DNA from: Kiritimatiellia bacterium
GTDB lineage: Bacteria > Verrucomicrobiota > Kiritimatiellia > RFP12 > UBA1067
Reading direction: 5' to 3'
NCBI GenBank assembly: GCA_017563185.1
Contig: JAFXIL010000078.1
Location: 1-32,350 of the forward strand
Length of the DNA: 32,350 nt
Position numbers and translations under genes: made by a program. Shown here piece after piece: positions 24,191-32,016 of the stretch. The number at the start of each line of letters is the position of its first letter. The stretch's first letter is position 1. A model generated the notes under the pieces. The model was not told the DNA's origin and did not search any database. It worked only from the letters and a program-made list of their open reading frames with translations.

Positions 24191-24207
24191 TGGGGGGGGG
24201 GTAAAAT
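24186..24207 (+). promoter_or_regulatory. Promoter with a ten-G spacer (possible phase-variable switch)
   Basis: TTGGCT (24186-24191), a spacer of exactly ten Gs (24192-24201), then TAAAAT (24202-24207). A normal spacer is near 17, so at this tract length the -35/-10 pair would be poorly spaced. The gene has a strong GGAGG ribosome binding site at 24231-24235. The same TTGGCT is used with a 17-base spacer before the SIS-domain gene. Confidence 0.45.
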
Positions 24208-24243
24208 GATATTGTTTTTTTGTTGTCATAGGAGGATTCAACC

Positions 24244-26703
24244 ATGAGTATGCGAAAACTGATGAAATTCGTGATGGTATGCGCTGCTGCGGCGGCCTCG
24301 CCGGTGTGTGCGGATACAGTCGAATGGAATGGCGAAGCCGGAAACGGCAGCCTGAGCGACGGCGGCAACTGGGTTGGCGGCGTTGCGCCCGTTGCGGGCG
24401 ACGCGCTCGACTTCTCTTCCATCGCTTCCGCCACCACGCTCAATGCGGACTTCGGCGATGGCCGCACGTTTGGTGCAGTGACAATGGGCAATGGCGTGAT
24501 CACCTTCATGGGAGCGTTTGCGGTTGCGTCGTTCAGCAATTATGCCAACGTCGCAGTCGGGGCGAATTCCACCGTCACCATCAACAACAACATCTCGTTC
24601 GCCACCGCCCAGCCCCTTTGCAATACGATTGCGGCGGGCGGCAAGCTCCATCTCAAGGGATCGCTCACCCTCACGCATTCTACAGGCGATTTCCTGTTTG
24701 CGAAAAGCAACTGCGACGGCGCCGTCGTGGCCGAGGGCGGCATTGCGATTGCGGGGAAGGGCTGGACGGTGATGAATACGAGGGCGCTTGTCCTTGGGCT
24801 GAAAGGCATATCCTTTAGCAAGGACGTTCCGATCATTTTCACGAACAACGGCACGGTGTATTCGCTTGGCGCAACGACAGTGCTTGGCACGGCGGAGATG
24901 GGATCGTATTGCGGCAGCAAGCCGCTCACGATCTGCACGACGCAGTTCGAGTCGGACCAGCCAGCAACGATCACGTTCGCCGGGAATTTTACAGGCAGGA
25001 AGAATTATTGGGCGGCAGGGGTGGTGACAGGCTGCGGAAAGGTCGTGTTCCCTTCCACTTCAAGCTCAAACCGCGGAATTACGGCCACCGACGGCTCGAC
25101 GCTCGCCATGACCCCCGGCGTCAACATGACGGGGGCGGGCGGCGAGACTCTCGCGGTAAATCCGGGCGCGACGCTTGAAGTCGCCGCTGCGGGTACTGTC
25201 GGAACCCGTGGAAACCTCACGTTTGCGGCCGGCTCCACGCTCGACATCGCCGCCTGCTCCGCCGGATATGCGGTGCTTTCGGTTAGTCAGACGCTGACGC
25301 TTCCGTCGAGCGGCACGGTCAACCTCACATTGAACGGAGGCGCGTTCACACCGGGCGTTTACGTGATTCTCGCGAACAGCGGCGTGACTGCGGCAATGGG
25401 CGAAAAGTTCAGTTTCTCCACAAGCGGAGAAACTGCCGCCTGGAGTGTCGTCGGCAACAGACTTGTCCTGACGGTCGGCTCCGTTCCCGCCAACCGCTGG
25501 ACGGGGGCCGCCGGCGACGGCAACATGTCCAACGGCGCGAATTGGGGCGGCGGCGTTGCCCCTACGGACGGTTCGACGCTTGATTTCTCGGCCGTGGCCA
25601 TCGCCACGACCGTCAATGCCGACATCGCAGACGCCGCTTTCGACGTGCTGACGATGGGCTCCGGCGTGATCACCTTCACGGGGGCGCTCACGGCGTCGGC
25701 GTTCAGCGACTATTCCAGGATAGCGGTCGGGGCGAATTCCTCCGTCACGATAGACAACAGTCTTTCGTTCACCGGCAACAACAAGATCCTTTGCAACGCC
25801 GTCGCGGCGGGCGGCAAACTCCGCGTCACGGGATCGCTCACCATAGCACACGCTTCCGGAGATTTCTATTTCACGCAGAACAATTCCGCCGGCGCCGTCG
25901 CGGTCGATGGCCGAATTACGCTCAACTCCCCCGGTTGGGTGGTGTTAAGCGCGAAGGCGCTCGCCGTCGGCGAAGACGGCATAGCGTTCAGCAGAGAGAA
26001 CTGCAGATTATGTGTTTTCAACAACGCCTCGCTGTATCCGCTTTGCGCGACCGCGTCCATGGGCACGGCCGGATTAAACGCATACAGCGTAAACAACGGA
26101 AGCACGTTCACGATCTGCACGACGCAGTTCGAGTCGGACCAGCCCGCGACTATCACGTTCAGCGGAAGAATCGGCGGCGTGAAAAATTATTGGAACGGGG
26201 TGGCGGTGACAGGCTGCGGAAGAGTCGTCTTCACCTCCGATTCATATACCGACCGCGCGTTGACGGTGAACGACGGGGCGACACTCGCGATGACGCCAGG
26301 CTGCAGCACCACGTCTGCGGGCGACCAGACGTTTACGATCAATTCTGGCGCCACGCTGGAGGTTCCCGCATCCGGCACGACGGCACTCGGCTTTAACAAG
26401 ACCATAATCAACAGCGGCGCGACGCTCGCGTTCAACTTCACGGACAGGATGGCTGCGCCCGTGCTTGCGCTCGGGTCTAACAAGACGAGTTCGCTTCCAG
26501 GGACGGTTGACGTGAAGGTGTCGGCATCCGTCGGAGTAGCGCCGAAGGTCGGAAAGTACGCGCTCACGAGCGGAATGGACTTCACGGGCAAGACTGTCAA
26601 CTTGATCGACAGGCCGAAGTGGGCAAGAGGCGTTTCGGTTGACGAAAACGGGAATCTCATGTTGACCGTGATTTCCAATGGCTTGGTTGTCTTGGTCAAG
26701 TAA
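24244..26703 (+). CDS. Secreted beta-strand-repeat protein with two large repeats
   Basis: 819 residues with a signal peptide (MSMRKLMKFVMVCAAAAASP onward). The body is two copies of a module of about 300-400 residues (about 25-320 and 417-715). Each opens with W-x-G-x-x-G-x-G-x-x-x-x-x-x-N-W (EWNGEAGNGSLSDGGNW, RWTGAAGDGNMSNGANW) and contains VGANSTVTI or VGANSSVTI, ICTTQFESDQPATITF and TLAMTPG. A 37-base stretch is identical in the two copies. This pattern is typical of autotransporter-passenger-like beta-helices in Verrucomicrobia and Planctomycetes. The end, GNLMLTVISNGLVVLVK, fits the hydrophobic-plus-basic tail seen on other secreted proteins here. No barrel domain is present. The exact function is unknown; adhesion or surface coating is a guess. 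Confidence 0.78.
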   Translation: MSMRKLMKFVMVCAAAAASPVCADTVEWNGEAGNGSLSDGGNWVGGVAPVAGDALDFSSIASATTLNADFGDGRTFGAVTMGNGVITFMGAFAVASFSNYANVAVGANSTVTINNNISFATAQPLCNTIAAGGKLHLKGSLTLTHSTGDFLFAKSNCDGAVVAEGGIAIAGKGWTVMNTRALVLGLKGISFSKDVPIIFTNNGTVYSLGATTVLGTAEMGSYCGSKPLTICTTQFESDQPATITFAGNFTGRKNYWAAGVVTGCGKVVFPSTSSSNRGITATDGSTLAMTPGVNMTGAGGETLAVNPGATLEVAAAGTVGTRGNLTFAAGSTLDIAACSAGYAVLSVSQTLTLPSSGTVNLTLNGGAFTPGVYVILANSGVTAAMGEKFSFSTSGETAAWSVVGNRLVLTVGSVPANRWTGAAGDGNMSNGANWGGGVAPTDGSTLDFSAVAIATTVNADIADAAFDVLTMGSGVITFTGALTASAFSDYSRIAVGANSSVTIDNSLSFTGNNKILCNAVAAGGKLRVTGSLTIAHASGDFYFTQNNSAGAVAVDGRITLNSPGWVVLSAKALAVGEDGIAFSRENCRLCVFNNASLYPLCATASMGTAGLNAYSVNNGSTFTICTTQFESDQPATITFSGRIGGVKNYWNGVAVTGCGRVVFTSDSYTDRALTVNDGATLAMTPGCSTTSAGDQTFTINSGATLEVPASGTTALGFNKTIINSGATLAFNFTDRMAAPVLALGSNKTSSLPGTVDVKVSASVGVAPKVGKYALTSGMDFTGKTVNLIDRPKWARGVSVDENGNLMLTVISNGLVVLVK

Positions 26704-26747
26704 CGTCCATGGCGCGTGAAAAGTTTTGCCGTGTCCTCATGGTTCTC

Positions 26748-26783
26748 TTGCGGTAAAGGTGCGTTTTTTTTTTTTGATATACT
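26748..26783 (+). promoter_or_regulatory. Promoter with a twelve-T spacer tract
   Basis: TATACT (26778-26783) with extended -10 TGA. TTGCGG at 26748-26753 is the nearest good -35 but is 24 bases away, the excess coming from twelve Ts (26764-26775). The extended -10 may make the -35 dispensable. Confidence 0.4.
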
Positions 26784-26817
26784 GCTTGCGAGAAAACAGC
26801 TAGAAAAAGAGGATAAA

Positions 26818-29022
26818 ATGTCCATCAAATCAGAAACCGGCAGAAGATGTTTGTTTGAAAAGGCCGCTTGGACCATGACGGCGGCGGCGTTGGCGCTGTC
26901 GTGTACCGCGTTTGCGGCGGATGCGTGTTGCGGCGGCGGCGACTGGCTTCTCGATCCTTCGCGGTACAAGGCGGTCGTGCGCGAGGCCGGCGGCGCGTGG
27001 ATTCTCGAGAACGGGCTTGCGCGGCGTGAGATCGCAGTCAGGCCGGGTGCGGCCACGACGTCGTTCAAGTGTCTCGCCACGGGCGAAGAGCTTGTGCGCG
27101 GCGTGTCGCCGGAGGCGCGCGTGACGTTCGACGGCGTGGAATGCCAGGTGGGCGGCATGACGGGGCAGCCCGTCCTCAACTACATGCTTCCGCAGTGGGT
27201 TGCCGGAATGAAACCGGTGCCGGGGGCGTACGAATTCACCGGCGCGGAGACGGGCGAGATCGCGGAGCGCTTCGCGTGGAAGCCGCGTCCGGAATGGCTT
27301 TCGCGCGAAGTGGCGTGGCCGCCGAAGGGGAAGCACCTCGTCATGCACTACGCGCCGCCGAAGGGCGCGAAGCCGCTGCCGCTGGTCGACGTCCACTACG
27401 AGATCTACGACGGCGCGCCGCTCGTCTCCAAGTGGATCGCGGTGTCGAACAGCACGGGCCGCGCCGTGCGGATAGACTCCTTCACGGCGGACGAGCTTCG
27501 TCTCGCGGAGTCTTCTGGAATGCAGGACTTCGAGCGCTTCCCCGTGCCGTACAACCTGCACGTGGAGAGCAACTACGGCTACGAGGGCAACCTCGGATGG
27601 CGCGGGGAAAAGGCGCCCGCCGTGCATTACGTGACGGACAAGGCGTACCGCACGCAGGAAAACTACCTGTACGAAGGGCGGCACACCCTGAAGTGCAGCC
27701 CCGAAAGCGGTCCGGGCGAGGTGCTGCAGCCCGGCGGCACGTTCGAGAGCTTCCGCGTGTGGGAGCTTCTTTTCGACGGCACCGACCGCGAGCGGCGCGG
27801 CCTCGCCATGCGCAGGATGTACCGCCTCGTTGCGCCGTGGACGTGCGAGAACCCGCTCATGTTCCACAAAACCACGTCGAAGCCCGCGGACATCCGCGCC
27901 GCGATCGAGCAGTGCCGCGAGACCGGTTTCGAGCTCGTGATCATGAGCTTCGGCTCCCGGTTCAACCTCGAATCAAAGGACCCCGCCTACCGCGCCCTCT
28001 ACAAGGGGCTCGCCGACGAGGCGCGCGCCGCCGGAATCGCGCTGGGCGGCTATTCGCTCATGTCGTCGCGTTCGGCCGGCGTCAAGGCGGACAACGTCCA
28101 CAACCCCAAGCCCGTCTTCGGCGTCGCGCCGTGCCTCTGCTCGCGCTGGGGGCGCGACTACCTCGACACGCTCGCCTCGTTCATGGCGGAGGCCGGGTTC
28201 GGCGTGTTCGAGAACGACGGGCCGTTCCCTGGCGACTTCTGCGCCGCCACCAACCATCCTTATCACGCGGGGAAGGCCGATTCCGTGTGGAAGCAGTGGC
28301 GCGCGCAGAGCGACCTGTACCGGTTCTGCCGCGCGCACGGCATATACGTGAACCAGCCGGACGGCTATTTCCTCGAGGGCGGCAACAAGACCGGCGGCGG
28401 CTACCGCGAGACGAACTGGTCGCTGCCGCGCAGGTACCAGGTGCTCATCGAGCGGCAGAACGTCTATGACAACAACTGGACGCGCAACACGTCGATGCAC
28501 TGGATGTTCGTGCCGCTTTCGCAGTACCACGGCGGCGGCGCGGCGGCGACGATCGAGCCGCTTTCGGAGCATCTCGACCACTACTCGGCCCGCTTCGCCA
28601 ACCTGCTCGGCGCCGGCATACAGGCCTGCTGGCGCGGTCCGCGCCTGTACGACACGCCCGAGACGCTTGCAATGGTGAAGAAGTGGGTGGGTTTCTACAA
28701 GCGCAACCGGCGCGTGCTGGACGGCGACATGATCCACCTCCGCCGTCCGGACGGGCGCGACTGGGACGGATGGATCATGGTCGATCCAACGCCCGGCAAA
28801 GGCATGCGCGCGATTGCCTCGCTTTTCAATCCGCTCGACGAGCCGATCCGTCGGCGCGTCGTGCTGCCGCTGTACTACGCGGGGCTTTCGGGGAAGGCTG
28901 AGATCGCCGTCGGCGACGGTGCGGCGTTCGTCCCCGTGGCGCTTGACGCGCGCTGCCGTGCCGAAGTGGAGGTCTTGATTCCGGCGAACGGGAACATCCG
29001 CGTGTACGCAAAGTCCAGCTGA
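26818..29022 (+). CDS. Secreted clan GH-D-like glycosidase (alpha-galactosidase type)
   Basis: 734 residues. The ATG at 26818 follows AGAGGA and opens a signal peptide (core AAWTMTAAALALSCTAFAAD). The N-terminal half (about 45-345) is a beta-sandwich of the kind found before GH36/GH27-type barrels. From about 347 a TIM-barrel follows: ADIRAAIEQCRETGFELVIM, then LYKGLADEARAAGIALGGYS, then GFGVFENDGPFPGDF near 460-474, where the Asp after the strand is the likely nucleophile, then HGIYVNQPDGYF. A C-terminal beta domain (about 640-734) ends the protein. I place it with clan GH-D by layout; it is divergent and substrate specificity cannot be read. No shared C-terminal tail is present (ends YAKSS). 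Confidence 0.6.
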   Translation: MSIKSETGRRCLFEKAAWTMTAAALALSCTAFAADACCGGGDWLLDPSRYKAVVREAGGAWILENGLARREIAVRPGAATTSFKCLATGEELVRGVSPEARVTFDGVECQVGGMTGQPVLNYMLPQWVAGMKPVPGAYEFTGAETGEIAERFAWKPRPEWLSREVAWPPKGKHLVMHYAPPKGAKPLPLVDVHYEIYDGAPLVSKWIAVSNSTGRAVRIDSFTADELRLAESSGMQDFERFPVPYNLHVESNYGYEGNLGWRGEKAPAVHYVTDKAYRTQENYLYEGRHTLKCSPESGPGEVLQPGGTFESFRVWELLFDGTDRERRGLAMRRMYRLVAPWTCENPLMFHKTTSKPADIRAAIEQCRETGFELVIMSFGSRFNLESKDPAYRALYKGLADEARAAGIALGGYSLMSSRSAGVKADNVHNPKPVFGVAPCLCSRWGRDYLDTLASFMAEAGFGVFENDGPFPGDFCAATNHPYHAGKADSVWKQWRAQSDLYRFCRAHGIYVNQPDGYFLEGGNKTGGGYRETNWSLPRRYQVLIERQNVYDNNWTRNTSMHWMFVPLSQYHGGGAAATIEPLSEHLDHYSARFANLLGAGIQACWRGPRLYDTPETLAMVKKWVGFYKRNRRVLDGDMIHLRRPDGRDWDGWIMVDPTPGKGMRAIASLFNPLDEPIRRRVVLPLYYAGLSGKAEIAVGDGAAFVPVALDARCRAEVEVLIPANGNIRVYAKSS

Positions 29023-29049
29023 ATAGCTTAATGGGTACAGCCCCCGTCT

Positions 29050-29087
29050 GACCAGAAACCAGAAACCAGAAACTAGAAACCAGAAAC
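29050..29087. repeat. CCAGAAA heptamer array
   Basis: Five consecutive 7-mers, CCAGAAA (four) and CTAGAAA (one), then CACTTTCA-like repeats that run into the 3' end of the DedA gene. It is the same GAAAC/GTTTC family as the other arrays and lies between convergent genes. Confidence 0.75.
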
Positions 29088-29089
29088 AC

Positions 29090-29776
29090 TCACACTTTCA
29101 CACTTTCACGCTTTTGTTTACGCATGACAACTTTCGAGATGGCGATATATCCGCCGGCGAGGGCTGCGCCGCCGAGAATGACCCATACGAGGTTCGCGTC
29201 GATCATGTCTTTGCCCTTATGAACGAGCTCAAGGTAGGTGATGTCGCGGGATGTCATTCCGAGGCCATATCCTGCCGTTGCGAGAATGATGGTCCAGACT
29301 CCCGCACCGAGGCCTGTGAAGAGCGCAAAGCGTCCGATTGGCATCTTGGCGAGTCCGGCGGGAATCGAGATGAGCTGGCGGATGACGGGGATCAGGCGGC
29401 AGATGAAAGTGGTGGCCGCGCCGTAGCGGTTGAACACTTCGCATGCGCGGTCTAGGGCTTCCGGCTTCACGAAGAACCATTTCCCGTAGCGCCGCAGGAA
29501 GGGCTCGCCGAGGCGGACGGAGAGATAATAGTTGAAGAAAGCGCCCGCGAGCGATCCGGCGAGACCCGCCACGCAGGCCAGCACGAGGTCCGGAACGGGT
29601 GCGTGAAGCGAGAGTTCGCCGCGGGCGGCGAGGAAGCCGGCTGGTATCATCACGATTTCGCTGGGAAACGGGATGAACGAGCTTTCCACGGCCATGAAGA
29701 GGAAAATGAGAGCGTAGCCCCACACGGGTGCGAGTGCTGCCATGGTATCGAGATGAGATGCGAGTTGATCTAGCAT
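29090..29776 (-). CDS. DedA family membrane protein
   Basis: 228 residues with about five hydrophobic segments. DedA (SNARE-associated/VTT) proteins handle lipid flipping, including undecaprenyl phosphate and phospholipid movement, in the inner membrane. The key features are present: FMAVESSFIPFPSEIVMIPA near 27-46 with the family's Glu residues, a GSLAGAFFNYYLSVRLGEPF segment, the amphipathic FNRYGAATTFICRLIPVIRQ with the conserved Arg pair, and a glycine-rich last membrane region. The final residues (RESVKV) are encoded within the short-repeat region, so the C-terminus may vary. It converges with the glycosidase gene. Its own 5' leader contains the octamer array at 29777-29884. Confidence 0.9.
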   Translation of the reverse strand: MLDQLASHLDTMAALAPVWGYALIFLFMAVESSFIPFPSEIVMIPAGFLAARGELSLHAPVPDLVLACVAGLAGSLAGAFFNYYLSVRLGEPFLRRYGKWFFVKPEALDRACEVFNRYGAATTFICRLIPVIRQLISIPAGLAKMPIGRFALFTGLGAGVWTIILATAGYGLGMTSRDITYLELVHKGKDMIDANLVWVILGGAALAGGYIAISKVVMRKQKRESVKV

Positions 29777-29884
29777 GGTTTGAAGGTTTGAAGGTTTGAA
29801 TGTTTGAAGGTTTGCGAGTTTGAGGGTTTGGGGGTGTGAAGGTTTGAAAGTTTGAGGGTTTGGGGGGTTGGGGGTTTGGGGGGC
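29777..29884. repeat. GGTTTGAA octamer array in the dedA leader
   Basis: About twelve 7-9 base units such as GGTTTGAA, GTTTGAG and GGTTTGGG directly upstream of the DedA start codon. On the coding strand of dedA they read TTCAAACC. They would be transcribed as most of its 5' untranslated region. Confidence 0.8.
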
Positions 29885-29913
29885 TGTTGGGTGAGATAGG
29901 TGGGATTGTTGGG

Positions 29914-29941
29914 ATAATATTCAGCCGACTGCCATTTGCAA
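29914..29941 (-). promoter_or_regulatory. Promoter of the DedA gene
   Basis: On the minus strand, TTGCAA (29941-29936), 16 bases, TATTAT (29919-29914). Transcription would cross the whole octamer array before reaching the start codon. Confidence 0.45.
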
Positions 29942-29962
29942 TTTGATTCGCACCACGTCAGC

Positions 29963-30961
29963 TCACAGTATCTGCAGTGCCAAAAACGGTTCCCTTGCGT
30001 ATGGCCGTGGCACTGTGCGTTCGGTTTGAACGCCGTTGGCGACCACTTTCACGGTGATGTCGCCCTGGAACTGGTCGTAGCGGCTCCAGGCGCAGACGAT
30101 GGCTGCGGCGAGATCGAGGTCGGCGGGAGAGGTGACTACGGGGAGGATGGCGGTGGGGCCTGGAACCGAGACGGGGGCGACGAGCGTATCGGATGGGGCG
30201 AGGCGTTCCTGGAGGGTGCGGTTCTCCTTGGCGTCGCGGCCGAGGATCACGCCTGTGCCGCCTGGCAGGCGGAAGCGGCGGGCGATGTTTAGCAGTTCCA
30301 CGAGGCGGCGTTCGCGAAGGCCCTCGTGGTCGAGAAGGTCCTTGAGGCGGCGGCCGAATCCTTTTTCGGTGAGCTTGCAGCCACCGGCGGGGGAGGGGTA
30401 GTCCACCAGGCCGAACTGCGCGGCGAGGGCCATCTGCGGCTCGCGGCGGCGACCGGATAGGGCGAGCAGCTTCGAGCGGTCGATCAGGCCTTCCTGTTCG
30501 GGGATGGTGGGTTCGAGAAGCTGGGCGCAGAGCGGACGCAGCAGGCGGCCTTTGAGCCCGGAGCATTTCTCCACCACGCCAAGGGACTGTTTGTTCTGCG
30601 ACATCGGGCGCTGGTTAAGGACTTCGCCGGTGGAGACGAAGTCGAATCCGAGCGATGTCATCATCTCGCCCGCGCGCGCTATCATGCGCGCGTGGCAGTC
30701 TATGCAGGGATTCATTGCGCCGCCGAAGCCGTGCGGTGGATTTTCGACGAGGGCGATTTCGTCGTCCGTGAAGTCCACCACGTGGAGTGGCAGATCGAGC
30801 GCGGCGGCGGCCTTCTTCGCGCTGTCGGGCTGGAAGAAGGGGGTGGCGAACGTCACGCCCTCCACGTATGCGCCGGCGGCGCGCAGCACGCACACTGCTA
30901 GCTGCGAGTCGAGTCCGCCGCTCAGCAGGCTGAGACCTTTGGCCGTTTTTTCCGTTGTCAT
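29963..30961 (-). CDS. PP-loop tRNA-thiolation-like protein with NFACT-R-like end
   Basis: 332 residues. The PP-loop motif LLSGGLDSQLAV (about 11-22) binds ATP in enzymes that adenylate tRNA uridine before sulfur transfer. NPCIDCHARMIARA (about 85-98) supplies a Cys pair, and GEVLNQRPMSQNK (about 114-126) is typical of a MnmA/ThiI-related subfamily. The last 130 residues, beginning GGCKLTEKGFGRRL, match by pattern the NFACT-R_2 type domain found on such proteins; NFACT domains are linked to RNA binding. The exact position modified (2-thiouridine or 4-thiouridine) cannot be assigned. The start at 30961 overlaps the stop of the upstream SIS-domain gene as ATGA; the longer in-frame start upstream lies wholly inside that gene and is rejected. 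Confidence 0.75.
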   Translation of the reverse strand: MTTEKTAKGLSLLSGGLDSQLAVCVLRAAGAYVEGVTFATPFFQPDSAKKAAAALDLPLHVVDFTDDEIALVENPPHGFGGAMNPCIDCHARMIARAGEMMTSLGFDFVSTGEVLNQRPMSQNKQSLGVVEKCSGLKGRLLRPLCAQLLEPTIPEQEGLIDRSKLLALSGRRREPQMALAAQFGLVDYPSPAGGCKLTEKGFGRRLKDLLDHEGLRERRLVELLNIARRFRLPGGTGVILGRDAKENRTLQERLAPSDTLVAPVSVPGPTAILPVVTSPADLDLAAAIVCAWSRYDQFQGDITVKVVANGVQTERTVPRPYAREPFLALQIL

Positions 30962-31710
30962 AGGCACTTCACAAGGGGCTTGTACTTTGCGAGGTAGGCG
31001 GCGTTCTTCTCGTCGCCGCCTGGAGCGTTGGCGGAGTTCCACACGGGGGGAGTGATGCCGCGCTCCACGCACTGGCGGCAAGTCTCGATCTCGAGGAGGT
31101 GGGCGATGGTGAAGTCCACGACGTTCGATATGGGGGCGATGGGGGTGGACATTCCGGGAACGGTGACTACGGCGTCGCCTACGGGGTTGTAGTCGTCGAT
31201 GCAGACGTCGGCGTAGTCGAAGAGGTTCTTGCCGTTCGGGTGGCGGATGAAGTGGTCTTTGGGCATTTCGTTCTGCCAGTGGGACGAGGCGACGGCGATG
31301 ATCTTTGCGCCGCGCTTCTTGCATTCCTCGGCGGCGTCGATGGTGGCGGGGTTGATGCCGATGTTGTGGAAGAAGATCACAACGTCGTCCTTCTTGATGT
31401 CGTAGTACTTGATGATCGAGGCGCCGAAGTTGACGGTGCGCTCTAGCTCGAGGTACTTGAGGGCCTGGTTGAATACGGAGAGGGCGGTCTCCATGAGTGG
31501 GTTTATGTTGGCGAGGCCGCCGGCGCGGAAGAACATCTCGCCCATTGCGAGGGTGGTGTGTCCGCCGCCCGCATAGACGTTGATGAGCCTGTCGGCGGCG
31601 ATGGCGTCCGCCATAAGCGCGGCGGCGGCCTTGATGTTGGCCTCCTGTTTTTCGGCGACGGCCTTGATGTTGGCGATCGCCTTGTCTATGTATCCGAAAT
31701 CGTTTAACAT
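30958..31710 (-). CDS. SIS-domain sugar-phosphate-binding protein (UPF0309-like)
   Basis: 250 residues, the usual size of UPF0309. SIS domains bind phosphosugars and occur in isomerases and in regulators of amino-sugar metabolism. The phosphosugar site INVYAGGGHTTLAMGEMFFR (about 43-62) is followed by AGGLANINP, a strong family signature, and by KKDDVVIFFHNIGINPATID and AKIIAVASSHWQ, the second Rossmann-like strand region. It is cytosolic, with no signal peptide. It is transcribed leftward from the promoter at 31748-31776, has an AAAGGAA site before the ATG, and is coupled to the thiolation-like gene. The link between these two genes is not obvious. Confidence 0.85.
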   Translation of the reverse strand: MLNDFGYIDKAIANIKAVAEKQEANIKAAAALMADAIAADRLINVYAGGGHTTLAMGEMFFRAGGLANINPLMETALSVFNQALKYLELERTVNFGASIIKYYDIKKDDVVIFFHNIGINPATIDAAEECKKRGAKIIAVASSHWQNEMPKDHFIRHPNGKNLFDYADVCIDDYNPVGDAVVTVPGMSTPIAPISNVVDFTIAHLLEIETCRQCVERGITPPVWNSANAPGGDEKNAAYLAKYKPLVKCL

Positions 31711-31747
31711 CGACCTGTTCCTTTATGCGTTTTTACCAGACGTCATT

Positions 31748-31776
31748 ATTGTAGCGAATCGCGCGCTGAAAGCCAA
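31748..31776 (-). promoter_or_regulatory. Promoter of the SIS/thiolation gene pair
   Basis: On the minus strand, TTGGCT (31776-31771), 17 bases, TACAAT (31753-31748), about 37 bases before the start codon. Confidence 0.6.
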
Positions 31777-31815
31777 TGGAAAAGTGAGAGAAAAGTCGAG
31801 CCAATTTCAAAACCT

Positions 31816-31835
31816 GGCCGACACGGAGGTCGGCC
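31816..31835. repeat. GGCCGAC hairpin element
   Basis: GGCCGAC (31816-31822) / GTCGGCC (31829-31835) with a six-base loop ACGGAG. On the minus strand it reads GGGAGGGCCGAC and CTCCGT, then GTCGGCC, close in plan to the GGTAGGG hairpins at 8713 and 13950. The surrounding spacer (31711-32188) holds no gene that I can support. Confidence 0.55.
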
Positions 31836-32016
31836 CTCCCATAATGATGTGTGTTCAACTTATTGTTGCGCAGCCACTAAGGAAAATGCATTTTCTGGCT
31901 TGCGTGGCGGTGGAATTTATGATACATTCCTCTCCGTAAATCCTCGATCGTGTTTCTGCTGTCATGCGGTTTCTTCAGGCTGTGAGGCCTCGATCGCAGG
32001 CGCCGCTCATTACCGA

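Noticed and set aside
24192-24201. G-quadruplex reading of the ten-G tract
   Set aside because: A single G run without three further runs nearby does not make a standard intramolecular quadruplex.
26709-26756. 16-codon ORF ending LMVLLR
   Set aside because: Resembles the shared tail but is too short to separate from chance and overlaps the candidate -35; mentioned only within the tail finding.
30962-31324. Longer in-frame start for the thiolation-like protein
   Set aside because: The extension lies wholly inside the SIS-domain gene, has an Arg/His-rich shadow composition, and the ATGA overlap marks the true start.
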